Origin: AP-15 sp963712825
Lineage (GTDB): Bacteria; Pseudomonadota; Alphaproteobacteria; ATCC43930; CGMCC-115725
Length of the DNA stretch: 64,000 bases
NCBI GenBank assembly: GCA_963712825.1
Contig: CAVQJP010000016.1
Span: 957,869-1,021,868 of the forward strand
Reading direction: 5' to 3'
The first letter of the stretch is position 1; the number at the start of each line of letters is the position of its first letter. Below, in pieces: positions 1 to 8,090 of this stretch. The notes under the pieces were generated by a model. It searched no databases and was not told where the DNA came from. It saw nothing but the letters and a program-made list of their open reading frames with translations. Position numbers and translations under genes: made by a program.

Positions 1-361
1 GGCGCAGCTACCCGGCCGATACGCGCCACCGGCCGGCGGCTTGCTGCTGGCGTTGGGCGATAGCGGTGCGGTGTTGGGCCGCGTCGGCCTCCGCCCTCTC
101 AAAAGGGTAGAGGTCTGCGAACTGAAACGTCTTTACGTGAGGCCCGCGGCGCGCGGCGCCGGGCTCGGCTTGGCACTGGCGAGATCAGCTGTCGAGCGCG
201 CGGCAGCCATTGGCTACCGGGAAATCGTTCTCGACACCCTGCCGTCGATGACGCCGGCAATTGCTGTCTACCGCGCGCTCGGCTTCGAGCCGATCCCGCC
301 CTATTCCGATGTTATCGTTCCGGGCATTCTCTATTTCGGCAAGCGACTGCCGGCGCGTTGA
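1..361 (+). CDS. GNAT family N-acetyltransferase, 5' end outside window
   Basis: The reading frame is open from base 2 to the stop at 361, so the N-terminus lies outside the window. The visible part is the C-terminal two thirds of a GNAT fold. The run LKRLYVRPAARGAGLGLAL is motif A, with the acetyl-CoA pyrophosphate-binding R/Q-x-x-G-x-G/A loop (here RGAGLG). The later AIAVYRALGFEPIPPY is motif B, the usual C-terminal Y-x-x-x-GF signature. The family moves an acetyl group from acetyl-CoA to an amine on a small molecule or protein in the cytoplasm. Nothing in the sequence or neighbourhood identifies the substrate. Confidence 0.85.
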   Translation, partial: AQLPGRYAPPAGGLLLALGDSGAVLGRVGLRPLKRVEVCELKRLYVRPAARGAGLGLALARSAVERAAAIGYREIVLDTLPSMTPAIAVYRALGFEPIPPYSDVIVPGILYFGKRLPAR

Positions 362-400
362 GCCGCACCACACTCCATACCGATCGGTTTCGCGAGCACC

Positions 401-446
401 GTGCGTCCTTCGAGGCCTCGCTTTGCGCGGCACCTCAGGATGAGGG
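401..446. repeat. REP-like intergenic palindromic element
   Basis: An imperfect inverted repeat lies between the GNAT and glutathione transferase genes. Its arms contain CCTTCGAGG and CACCTCAGGATGAGG. Elements with these words are common between genes in Hyphomicrobiales-type genomes. Its position between convergent genes fits a shared terminator or a dispersed repeat. No second copy was noticed in this window. Confidence 0.4.
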
Positions 447-502
447 GCTCATCAATGCCATCATAGGCCGGCCTGCGGCTGAGAGCCCCGACGGGCGCGA
501 TC

Positions 503-1201
503 TCACCGCGCGGTGAACTGGGTCTTCCCGAAGTAATTCTCGCGTTCGGCGTCGGTGATCTGGCCGCGGCGCTGGTGCTCGGCCAATACCGCGACGCCGC
601 GCTGCACCGCCGGGCGCGCCGCGATCTCGTCGTGCCAACGCTTGACCGACGGGAATTCCGCAAGGTCGACGTTGCGCCGCTCGGCGCCGCGGATCCACGG
701 GAAGGTTATGATGTCGGCCATGCTGTATTCGTCGCCGGCGAGCCAATGCGCCTCCGCCAGGCGGTGCTCCAGCACCCGGTGCAGCCGCTTTACTTCATTG
801 GTGTAGCGGTCGATCGCATACGGGATCTTCTCGACCGCGTAGGCGGCAAAGTGGTTCCACTGGCCGAACATCGGTCCCACGCCACCCATCTGGAACATCA
901 TCCATTCGAGGCATTTGTAACGCCCGATCGGGTCTTTCGGGATCAGCCTGCCGCCCGCCTTTTCCGACAGGTAGATCAGGATCGCCGCCGATTCGAACAA
1001 GGTGAAGGGCTTGCCGCCCGGCCCGTCGGGATCGACGATCGCCGGGATGCGGTGGTTGGGGGTGATCTTGAGGAATTCCGCCTTGAACTGGTCGCCGGCG
1101 CCGATGTCGACCGGGATCACCTTGTATTGCAGGCCGAGCTCTTCGAGCGCGATGTGCACCTTGTGCCCATTCGGCGTCGGCCAGCTCCACACTTCCAACA
1201 T
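503..1201 (-). CDS. Glutathione S-transferase (GstB/Ure2p-like)
   Basis: This 232-residue cytoplasmic protein is predicted to conjugate or reduce substrates with glutathione. The N-terminal thioredoxin-like domain (about residues 1-85) starts with MLEVWSWPTPNGHKVHIALE, where the S-x-x-T/P-N-G-x-K pattern is typical of bacterial Ure2p/YghU/GstB-like transferases. The glutathione-binding ITPNHRIPAIVDP and FESAAILIYL segments follow. The helical C-terminal domain contains the N-capping motif WLAGDEYSMADI. The start is the internal ATG at 1201, because the conserved domain begins there; the frame also runs 15 codons upstream. Substrate unknown. Confidence 0.9.
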   Translation of the reverse strand: MLEVWSWPTPNGHKVHIALEELGLQYKVIPVDIGAGDQFKAEFLKITPNHRIPAIVDPDGPGGKPFTLFESAAILIYLSEKAGGRLIPKDPIGRYKCLEWMMFQMGGVGPMFGQWNHFAAYAVEKIPYAIDRYTNEVKRLHRVLEHRLAEAHWLAGDEYSMADIITFPWIRGAERRNVDLAEFPSVKRWHDEIAARPAVQRGVAVLAEHQRRGQITDAERENYFGKTQFTAR

Positions 1202-1366
1202 CGCAGATCCTCTCGCTCGCTGCGCGTTCCGGCATCCCGGAGCCAAAGCGATATTAGAGTGTTCGGAGGAGACTCGGAATAGCAGCTGCGGTCAGATAGT
1301 TAGTCACGCCGCTTGACCATCTTTCTGCTGATCATCATTTTACCATGGCCTCAGGAAAGCGCAGCC

Positions 1367-1651
1367 ATGCCCAATGTCAATGTCGCCGAAGCAAAAGCGA
1401 AGCTGTCCGAACTGCTCGACCGCGCAGTGGCCGGCGAAGACATTGTCATTGCGCGGGCCGGAAAGCCGCTCGCCAGACTCGTTCCGGTGAACCCCATCGA
1501 GCCACGTAAGCCGGGCGCCTGGCGAGGTTGGGGAGCTTCGATTCCGACGGAAGTCTTTCTTGCCCCGTCGGACCCCGAAGATCTCGATGCCGCCGAAGGC
1601 AAATTCACCGACGATTTCGGGATCACGCGACCACCGACCGAAAAATTGTGA
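1367..1651 (+). CDS. Phd/YefM-type antitoxin of a VapC system
   Basis: This 94-residue protein opens with MPNVNVAEAKAKLSELLDRA and continues with GEDIVIARAGKPLARLVPV, the canonical DNA-binding and dimerisation core of Phd/YefM antitoxins (about residues 1-55). The C-terminal tail is the likely toxin-neutralising segment. The stop overlaps the GTG start of the PIN toxin (TTGTGA), so the pair is translationally coupled. Such antitoxins usually repress their own operon as a complex with the toxin. The start at 1367 was preferred to an upstream in-frame ATG at 1313 because family homology begins there. Confidence 0.9.
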   Translation: MPNVNVAEAKAKLSELLDRAVAGEDIVIARAGKPLARLVPVNPIEPRKPGAWRGWGASIPTEVFLAPSDPEDLDAAEGKFTDDFGITRPPTEKL

Positions 1652-2025
1652 AGCTGCTGCTCGATACTCACACTGTCTTGTGGTGGCTCTCCGATGATAA
1701 GCGGCTCGCGACTGCCGCGCGGATGGCGATCGCAGATCCGTCAAACCAGCTCGCTATCAGCGCCGCCGTAGGTTACGAGATCGCCTATAAACAGAATCTA
1801 GGTCGGCTTCCGCCGTTGCCGGAGATCCTACCAAACAGACTGCTGCGAGAAGGTGTCGAGATATTGCCGATTTCGATGGACCACGCGCTCGCCGCCGCTG
1901 CGCTCCCGGGACCGCATCGCGATCCTTGGGATCGGATCATGATGGCTCAGGCAAGGGCCGAGCAGTGCCACATGGTGACCGTCGACCAGGTGTTCTCCGA
2001 ATACAAGATCCCGGTGTTGTGGTAA
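1648..2025 (+). CDS. vapC: VapC family PIN-domain toxin (ribonuclease)
   Basis: This 125-residue PIN-domain protein starts at a GTG that overlaps the antitoxin stop. The acidic metal-binding residues are present: D6 in LLLDTHTVLWWL, E44 in YEIAYKQNLGRL, the aspartates in DPWDRIMMAQA, and a final D in VTVDQVF. VapC toxins are Mg/Mn-dependent endoribonucleases that cut tRNA or rRNA and slow growth when released from the antitoxin. Gene order (antitoxin first) and the overlap are standard. The upstream ATG of the same open frame at 1528 lies inside the antitoxin gene and is unlikely to be used. Confidence 0.92.
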   Translation: MKLLLDTHTVLWWLSDDKRLATAARMAIADPSNQLAISAAVGYEIAYKQNLGRLPPLPEILPNRLLREGVEILPISMDHALAAAALPGPHRDPWDRIMMAQARAEQCHMVTVDQVFSEYKIPVLW

Positions 2026-2038
2026 CCCGCTCGGCGAG

Positions 2039-2530
2039 CTAGCCGCGATCTTCGTTTGCAAGCCGGCGCAGAACTTCGCCGTCGGCGCCGTAGCGCAGCC
2101 ACTCGCCCAGATGCGCCATGCCGAGGCCGCGGTAAAAATTGCGCGCCGGGTTCCAGTCGAGCACCTGGAAATCGATCCGGCCCCATTCGCGCTCGACCGC
2201 GATCGCCGCGAGCCGCGCCATCAGCCGGCGTCCGACGCCTATGCCGCGCGCCGCTTCGGCGACGTACAGATCTTCGAGATACATCCCCGGTCGGCCGAGC
2301 CAGGTCGAAAACCGCGAATGGAAGACGGCGCAGCCGGCCGGCGCCCCGTCGAGAAACGCGAGGATCGCCTCGAACTGCGGGTTCGGCCCAAAGCCGTGAC
2401 GAACGAGGTCGGCCTCGGTAGCGACGACCGCGCAGGGCGCCCTCTCATAAGCGGCAAGCTCGCGGATAAAACGCAGCACCAAGCCGGCATCGGCAGGCTC
2501 GGCCAAGCGGATCGTGATTTCTCGGGTCAT
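2039..2530 (-). CDS. GNAT N-acetyltransferase, diamine acetyltransferase-like
   Basis: This 163-residue single-domain GNAT protein starts with MTREITIRLAEPADAGLVLRF. Motif A reads LYVAEAARGIGVGRRLM and motif B reads WNPARNFYRGLGM. The segments ELAAYERAP, FHSRFSTWLGRPGMYLEDLYV and DFQVLDWNPA match the spermidine/spermine acetyltransferase-like branch, suggesting acetylation of a polyamine-like or thialysine-like amine. The exact substrate is inferred. The start at 2530 is the first ATG after a GGGGCGGGAG stretch; a TTG four codons upstream is the alternative. It converges on vapC with only 13 bases between stop codons. Confidence 0.88.
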   Translation of the reverse strand: MTREITIRLAEPADAGLVLRFIRELAAYERAPCAVVATEADLVRHGFGPNPQFEAILAFLDGAPAGCAVFHSRFSTWLGRPGMYLEDLYVAEAARGIGVGRRLMARLAAIAVEREWGRIDFQVLDWNPARNFYRGLGMAHLGEWLRYGADGEVLRRLANEDRG

Positions 2531-2792
2531 CTCCCGCCCCAATCGCCCGCCGCGCTGCGGAGTGGCCTAAAGCTTGACGCAAAAACGAACCAGTGATTGC
2601 AGCGCATTGCGATGCGCATTTTGTCCACCTCGGTTTGTCACCGCTCGAGGGCGAACGCAACGTCGTGATGTCGGCGATGAGCATCAACGCGGCGCCGACG
2701 GCGACATCAGGCGTGCTGCTGTATTATCGTTGACCGGCGCCCTCGAGGGCCGAAACGGGGAGCCGCGGTCGGCCGCGGCCGAGGGCCTGTGC

Positions 2793-3590
2793 ATGCGAGA
2801 AATGAGGACGATGGCGCGACGGCCGCGGACAGATTACGACGCGATCGGGCATCTCTATGACACGCAGCCCTATCGGGCGCGCGCGGCCGACCCGGATCTG
2901 TTGGCGTTTGCGAGAGACCGCGAACCGGCCGATCACGCCGTTTTGGACATTGGCTGCGGCACCGGCAATCAGCTGATCGCCAACCGGGACGCGTTGCCGG
3001 GCGGGTTTTACGCCGGGCTCGATCGATCGCTCGGCATGCTGCGGCAGGGGCGTCTCAAGACGCGGGAAATCGCCTGGGTGCGGGGGGATGGGGCTCGGCT
3101 GCCGTTCGCCGATGACAGTTTCGGTTTTGTGAGCTGCCAGTTCGCTTTTCATCACATCGGCGACAAGGCGGGGATGCTGCGCGCGGTGTTGCGGGTGCTC
3201 CGGCCGGGGGGCCGCTTTCTGCTGCGCAATCTGTGTCCGCAAGAATCGGGCGACTGGCTCTACTACGAGTATTTTCCGGAGGCGCTGCTCGTCGACCTGC
3301 GGGATTTCTGGCCGGTCGACGCCATCGTCGGGGTCATGGAAACAGCCGGCTTTGCCGCGGTTGCAGCCAACTTCGAGCATATCCGATTTGAGCAGGATTT
3401 GCCGGCGCGGCTTGATACGGTGAGGCGCCGGGATACGTGCTCGCAACTGCAGGCAATCTCCGGCGCGGCCTATCGGGACGGGGTGACGCGTTTGGAGCGC
3501 GACATTGCCGATCCGAGCCTGGCCCGCTCACGCAACGATCATTTGTGTCTGGCGACAATCCGGGGTGAGGCGCCGAACCGCAACGGTTGA
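2793..3590 (+). CDS. Class I SAM-dependent methyltransferase
   Basis: This protein of about 265 residues has a UbiE/type-11 methyltransferase fold. Motif I is VLDIGCGTGNQLI, followed by YAGLDRSLGML, an acidic-loop equivalent in GDGARLPFADDSFGFV, and a post-motif region MLRAVLRVLRPGGRFLLRN. These bind S-adenosylmethionine; the acceptor cannot be told from sequence. Three in-frame ATGs (2793, 2802, 2811) are possible starts. I prefer 2793, which has GAGGG seven bases upstream. The frame is open further upstream, but no family similarity was recognised there. Confidence 0.85.
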   Translation: MREMRTMARRPRTDYDAIGHLYDTQPYRARAADPDLLAFARDREPADHAVLDIGCGTGNQLIANRDALPGGFYAGLDRSLGMLRQGRLKTREIAWVRGDGARLPFADDSFGFVSCQFAFHHIGDKAGMLRAVLRVLRPGGRFLLRNLCPQESGDWLYYEYFPEALLVDLRDFWPVDAIVGVMETAGFAAVAANFEHIRFEQDLPARLDTVRRRDTCSQLQAISGAAYRDGVTRLERDIADPSLARSRNDHLCLATIRGEAPNRNG

Positions 3591-3695
3591 GACCGGGCTC
3601 GGGAAAGCGGCATGCGGCTCGTGAACGTATCGTGCTGCCCGAACCCCACGATCCTGCCATTATAAAGCGGACGCGATTGAACACGGAGATCCGCG

Positions 3696-4634
3696 ATGGC
3701 GCCGCGTATCGGATATCTCTTGCCGACCCGCGAGGCGGTCATGCAGGGCCGGCCCGAGACCGGGCCGCTGCTGGCGCTCGCCGAGCGGGCGGAGCGTCTC
3801 GGTTACGACGCGGTCTGGGTCGGCAACTCGTTGCTGGCGCGGCCGCGGCATGACCCGCTGACCCTGCTTGCCGCGGTCGCGGCCCGGACCCATAAGGTCA
3901 TGGTCGGCACCGCCGTCTTTCTGCCGGCGTTGCGCAACCCGGTGGTCTTGGCGCATCAGCTCGCGACTCTCGACCGGGTCAGCGAGGGCCGGCTCGTCCT
4001 CGGCGCCGGGATCGCGACCGACGTCGCCAATATCCGCGCCGAATTTGCCGCCGCGGGGGTGCCCTTTGAAGGGCGCGTCGGCCGCATGATGGAGGGGCTG
4101 CGGCTCGCGCGCGCCTTGTGGACCGGGAACCCGGTCGACTGGGATGGGCGCTGGCCGGTCAAGGACGGTGTGCTGGGCCCGACGCCGCATCGCCCGAGCG
4201 GCCCGCCGATCTGGCTCGCCGGCTCGGTGCGCGCCGCCTTCGAGCGGGCGGCGAAGCACTTCGACGGCTGGTTCGCGAACGAGCCCGACCTGGCGCGGTG
4301 GACCGCGCAATGGCACGAGGTGCGGCAGATCGTACGCGAGGTCGGACGCGATCCCAGCCAGTTCGCGGCGGCGAACTATGTGACCTTGGCGCTCGACGAG
4401 GACGCAGCGCGCGCCGAAGAGCGCATCGACGCTTTTCTCGAAAGCTATTACGGCCAGCCCGCTGCCCTGATGCGCAGGCGCCAAGCCTGCTTCGGCGGGC
4501 CGCCCGCAGCCGCTGCGGCGTGGCTGAAGGGCTACGCCGATGCCGGCGTCACCGATCTGATCGTGCGCTTCACCGGAGACCACGAACGCCAGCTCGAAGC
4601 CGTCGCCGGATTGCGGGCGCAGCCCGGTTGGTGA
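3696..4634 (+). CDS. LLM-class flavin-dependent oxidoreductase
   Basis: This 312-residue protein has the luciferase-like TIM-barrel pattern. An N-terminal strand APRIGYLLPTREAVM is followed by LGYDAVWVGNSLLARPRHDPLTLLAAVAARTHKVMVGTA-type segments, and then by LDRVSEGRLVLGAG. Members use reduced FMN or F420 to oxidise small molecules. Later segments (RPSGPPIWLAG, AFERAAKHFDGWF) are the usual C-terminal signature. The substrate and the choice between FMN and F420 cannot be settled here. The gene stands alone, with a convergent VOC gene immediately downstream. Confidence 0.88.
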   Translation: MAPRIGYLLPTREAVMQGRPETGPLLALAERAERLGYDAVWVGNSLLARPRHDPLTLLAAVAARTHKVMVGTAVFLPALRNPVVLAHQLATLDRVSEGRLVLGAGIATDVANIRAEFAAAGVPFEGRVGRMMEGLRLARALWTGNPVDWDGRWPVKDGVLGPTPHRPSGPPIWLAGSVRAAFERAAKHFDGWFANEPDLARWTAQWHEVRQIVREVGRDPSQFAAANYVTLALDEDAARAEERIDAFLESYYGQPAALMRRRQACFGGPPAAAAAWLKGYADAGVTDLIVRFTGDHERQLEAVAGLRAQPGW

Positions 4635-4644
4635 AGCGGCCGCC

Positions 4645-5001
4645 TCAGCGGGGGAACATCAGCTGCAGGCGGTGTCCGTCGGGGTCGCGGAAATAGATGC
4701 AATGGTCGTCGCCGGGCCGGCCGCCGACCGCGACGCCGTGGCCCTCCAATTCCGCCTTTAAGCTCTCATAGGTGCCGCCGGAAACCTTCAGCGCCAGATG
4801 GTTCAGGTCGCTGCCGGCTTCGGGCGCCGCCCCGCTGGCGGTTTCAAACAGCGCCACCCCCTGTGCGCCGGCATGCATAAAGACGTGGCCACCGCCTTCG
4901 CGGTAAACCGTCATGCCGAGGATCTCGGTGTAGAATTTCTTGGCCCGCGCCGCGTCCCTGCAATGCAGGACAATGTGGTCGATCCCACTCGCCTCGATCA
5001 T
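4645..5001 (-). CDS. VOC family (glyoxalase/dioxygenase fold) protein
   Basis: This 118-residue single VOC module is built of two beta-alpha-beta-beta-beta units. The first metal-ligand region is GIDHIVLHCRDAARAKKFYTEILGM; later conserved parts are LNHLALKV and the C-terminal CIYFRDPDGHRLQLMF. These metal-dependent proteins include glyoxalase I, fosfomycin-resistance enzymes and extradiol dioxygenases; the short length leaves the reaction open. The start is the ATG at 5001, preceded by GGGAGGGTTGGAG on the minus strand; a TTG five codons upstream is less likely. Confidence 0.88.
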   Translation of the reverse strand: MIEASGIDHIVLHCRDAARAKKFYTEILGMTVYREGGGHVFMHAGAQGVALFETASGAAPEAGSDLNHLALKVSGGTYESLKAELEGHGVAVGGRPGDDHCIYFRDPDGHRLQLMFPR

Positions 5002-5335
5002 CTCCAACCCTCCCAACCGCAGCGTCGCGTCCCGCCTTGGCTGATCGGATTTTTTGCGGCGGACGCAGTTGCGAGGGTCGCGCGAAGCTCCCCGATTGTC
5101 CAGCGCCGATGTCCGCCTCGCGCGGAACCCGTCACCGGTCTGCGGAAGCTGCTGTCCCAGCCGCGGCTAACGGGTCGGCAATAAATTCGCCGTAACGTCG
5201 GATCGTGGACGCGAACTGATCGCCGGTTTCTCAACTGAGGCCCGTGGATTCGCGGTCGCCCGGTAGCAGCGGCGGCGCTTGCCGCGCCGTTGCCCGCCGG
5301 ACCGAAGCCTTTCTTCGCAATGGAGCACGACTATC
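5002..5335. other. Intergenic region, divergent promoters expected
   Basis: About 330 bases lie between the divergent VOC and OmpA-like genes. I see no credible open frame, tRNA or strong palindrome. Promoters for both flanking genes should lie here, but no convincing -35/-10 pair could be assigned. Confidence 0.4.
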
Positions 5336-5905
5336 ATGCCAAGCTTGTCCCCCCGATGGAAAACCTGTGCCGGAGCAGCGACCGCCTTGCCATTGGCGGC
5401 AATGCTGCTGTCGGCCTGCGTGTCGCAGAGCAGCTATGACGCGGCGCAGGCGCAAAACCAGCAGCTTCAGTCGCAGAACCAGCAGCTACAGGCGCGCGTC
5501 TCGGCGTTGCAGCAGCAGGCCACCTTTGTCGAAGCCGGCGACCTGTTGTTTGCCTCCGGCAGCTATCAGCTCAGCGCTGCCGGCAAGGCGGATCTCGCCG
5601 ACAACGTCGTCCCCAAGCTCGCCTCCCTGCAAAATGCCAAGGTGGTCGTCTACGGCTACACCGACGACACTCCGGTCGGCTCGCAGCTGAAGCAGCGGGG
5701 CATTGCCGACAACCTGGCGCTGTCGTCGCGGCGCGCGGATGCGGTCGTGGCCTTTCTCGTTTCCCAAGGCGTCAACCCCAGCGTGATTTCAGCCAAAGGA
5801 TTTGGCGACACGCATCCTGTGGCGCCCAACGACACCGCCGCCAATCGCGCGCAAAACCGGCGCATCGTGATCACGATGCAAGGCCCAGGCGCCGCCGGCG
5901 CCTGA
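5336..5905 (+). CDS. OmpA-family outer-membrane lipoprotein (Pal-like)
   Basis: This 189-residue envelope protein begins with a lipoprotein signal peptide ending in the lipobox LLSAC (residues 22-26 or so), so it should be lipidated and attached to the outer membrane. A Gln-rich heptad stretch (AQNQQLQSQNQQLQARVSALQQQ, about residues 36-60) looks like a short coiled coil. The C-terminal OmpA domain (about 75-185) holds the peptidoglycan-binding motifs GYTDDTPVGS, ALSSRRADAVVAFL and NRAQNRRIVI. The likely role is tethering the outer membrane to the cell wall. ATG 5336 was chosen because it leaves a clean signal peptide. Confidence 0.9.
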   Translation: MPSLSPRWKTCAGAATALPLAAMLLSACVSQSSYDAAQAQNQQLQSQNQQLQARVSALQQQATFVEAGDLLFASGSYQLSAAGKADLADNVVPKLASLQNAKVVVYGYTDDTPVGSQLKQRGIADNLALSSRRADAVVAFLVSQGVNPSVISAKGFGDTHPVAPNDTAANRAQNRRIVITMQGPGAAGA

Positions 5906-5947
5906 TCGATCGATCCGAAGGGGGGACATTCGGGGACCGAATACCTG

Positions 5948-5976
5948 ACGCCGCCGCCATTGTCGGCCGGCGGCGT
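5948..5976 (+). terminator. Stem-loop downstream of the OmpA-like gene
   Basis: A perfect 9-bp inverted repeat (ACGCCGCCG / CGGCGGCGT) with an 11-base loop starts about 43 bases after the OmpA-like stop codon. It lacks a downstream U-tract, so it is at best a weak intrinsic terminator or an mRNA-stabilising hairpin. The rest of the 363-base gap to the next gene holds no recognised feature. Confidence 0.4.
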
Positions 5977-6268
5977 CGGGAACAAAAACGAGCGGCCGGT
6001 TGCCGCCACGTCCGGTCCGGCCAGCGATCCAGGCAAGGGATCATCAGCATAAGAGCCGCGATCCAGCTTTGCGAGCGCACGCGTTAAAGACGCGCAGGCG
6101 CCGGTTGCAACTGTGCACCCGGTACCAGTGCGATGACAAGCAACGAACTGTTTTCCCGCCGCCGCGTCGAGGCCGAGCGGCGTTTACGGAATTTGTTCCA
6201 CCGAGCCGACCGTCGTGCGAGGGTGGCCCGCAACGACGATATTCGGGCGGAGCAAAGGAGGCGGTTCG

Positions 6269-6892
6269 ATGGCCTTAAAGATTTACGGCGTCGCGCGCTC
6301 GCGGGCGTTTCGCACCCTGTGGATGGCGGGCGAGCTCGGGCTTTCCTACGAGCATGTGAAGACAAATTTCACCGGCGACACCCGCCGGCCCGAATATCTC
6401 GCGATCAACCCCAACGGTCATGTGCCGGCGATCGACGATGACGGCTTCAGGCTGTGGGAGTCGATGGCGATCAATCTTTATCTGGCCAAAAAACACGGCA
6501 GCGGCGCCGGCGGCCTCTATCCGCAAGCTCTCGAAGACGAGGCGCGGGTCTGGCAGTGGAGCTTTTGGGGCATGACCGAGGTCGAGCGGCCGGCGCTGAC
6601 CGTGCTGCTGAACCGCATCGGTCCCGAGGACCAGCGCGACGCCGCCGCGGCCGACGAAGCCGAGCGCGCGCTCGCCGCTCCGCTCAAGGTCCTCGACGCG
6701 GCGCTGACCGGCGCACCCTATCTGCTCGGCGAGCAGTTTACGGTCGCCGACCTCAACCTCGCCGGCATTCTCGCCTGGGCGCGACAGGCGCGAGTCAACC
6801 TTGCCGAATTTCCCAAGGCCGAGGCCTGGCTCAAAGCGTGTCACGACCGGCCGGCGGCGCAGGCCGCGCGGCAGTTGCAACGCGAGGGCTGA
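6269..6892 (+). CDS. Glutathione S-transferase
   Basis: This 207-residue two-domain GST starts at an ATG with AAGGAGG six bases upstream. The N-terminal domain MALKIYGVARSRAFRTLWMAGELGL is thioredoxin-like, with the catalytic Ser in the ARSRAFR turn. The cis-Pro region is PNGHVPAIDDDGFRLWESMAINLYLA. The C-terminal helical domain has the N-capping box LLGEQFTVADLNLA. It is a cytoplasmic conjugating or detoxifying enzyme. The lactonase gene follows after three bases, so the two are probably co-transcribed. Confidence 0.9.
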   Translation: MALKIYGVARSRAFRTLWMAGELGLSYEHVKTNFTGDTRRPEYLAINPNGHVPAIDDDGFRLWESMAINLYLAKKHGSGAGGLYPQALEDEARVWQWSFWGMTEVERPALTVLLNRIGPEDQRDAAAADEAERALAAPLKVLDAALTGAPYLLGEQFTVADLNLAGILAWARQARVNLAEFPKAEAWLKACHDRPAAQAARQLQREG

Positions 6893-6895
6893 GCC

Positions 6896-7939
6896 ATGGC
6901 CGAAGCCCCGCAAACGGTCGTCTATGTGTCGAATGCCGGCAGCAAGGAAATCTTTGTCTTTGCGATGGACCGCGACAGCGGCGACCTGACCGCGATCGAG
7001 CGGGCGGCGGTGTCCGGCACCGACAAGCCGTCGCCGACCAGCATCCCGATGGCGGTCAGCCCCGACCGTCGTTTTCTCTATGCGGCGCTGCGCAGCGAAC
7101 CCTTCCCGGTGTCGAGCTTTGCGATCGACCCTGGGAGCGGGAAGCTGACCCATCTCGGCGCCGCGCCGCTCGCCGACAGCATGGCCTATATCGTGACCGA
7201 TCGGACCGGCCGGTTTCTGCTCGGCGCCTCCTACCCCGGCGCCAAGCTGGCGATCAACCCGATCGACGGCTCGGGCCGCGTCGGCGGGCACGCGACCCAG
7301 GTATTGCCGACCAAGCCCAAGGCGCATTGCGTCGTCGTCGACGCCTCGAACCGCTATGTCTACTGCACCAATCTCGGCGGCGACGTGGTCATGCAATTGC
7401 GTTTCGATGCCGAGGCCGGCACGGTCTCGCCCAACACGCCCGCCGTGATTTCGACAAAGCCCAATGCCGGGCCGCGCCATCTGGCGTTTCACCCCAACGG
7501 CCGCTTTCTTTATCTGTTGAACGAGACGGACGCGACGCTCGGCGCCTATGCGGTCGACCCTGCGACCGGCACGCTCAGCGAATTGCAGACGGTGCCGACC
7601 CTGCCCCCCGATTTCACCGGCAAGCCCTCCGCCGCCGACCTGCACGTCACCCCCGACGGGCGGTTCATCTATGCGAGCGAGCGCACCACCAGCATGATCA
7701 AGGGTTACCGCCTCGACCCCGAGCGCGGCACCTTCTCGCGGTGCGGACGATGGCCGACCGAGACGACGCCGCGCGGTTTTGCGATCGACCCGCGCGGGCA
7801 TTTTCTGATCGCCGCCGGGCTCAGCTCGAATGCGGTCACGGTCTCGGCGATCGACCAGGAAAACGGCGCCCTCGCCCCGGTCCGGCAATACCGGGTCGGT
7901 GAAATGCCCAACTGGATCGAAATCGTCGACCTGCGCTGA
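6896..7939 (+). CDS. Beta-propeller lactonase (6-phosphogluconolactonase-like), cytoplasmic paralogue
   Basis: This 347-residue seven-bladed propeller of the lactonase (YbhE/Pgl-like) family has repeats such as VVYVSNAGSKEIFVFAMDRDSGDL, PDRRFLYAAL, GRFLYLLNETDATLGAYAVDPATGTL and DGRFIYASERTTSMIKGYRLDPERGTF. Members hydrolyse sugar lactones such as 6-phosphogluconolactone, or act as uncharacterised YVTN-type enzymes. It has no signal peptide. The next gene is a close paralogue with one. It starts three bases after the GST stop. The precise lactone is unknown. Confidence 0.85.
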   Translation: MAEAPQTVVYVSNAGSKEIFVFAMDRDSGDLTAIERAAVSGTDKPSPTSIPMAVSPDRRFLYAALRSEPFPVSSFAIDPGSGKLTHLGAAPLADSMAYIVTDRTGRFLLGASYPGAKLAINPIDGSGRVGGHATQVLPTKPKAHCVVVDASNRYVYCTNLGGDVVMQLRFDAEAGTVSPNTPAVISTKPNAGPRHLAFHPNGRFLYLLNETDATLGAYAVDPATGTLSELQTVPTLPPDFTGKPSAADLHVTPDGRFIYASERTTSMIKGYRLDPERGTFSRCGRWPTETTPRGFAIDPRGHFLIAAGLSSNAVTVSAIDQENGALAPVRQYRVGEMPNWIEIVDLR

Positions 7940-8090
7940 TCCCGCCTTGTCGGCATTCTGCCGGCCGGCCCCTTTCTCTGCGATTGCCGGCGCGCGGGTT
8001 CCACCTTCGCGCCGCTTGCGGCGGCAGGTTGAGTAAGGGGCGGGCGGCGAGGGCGCAATTACTCGGAAAATACACAGGAAAAAGGGGAGG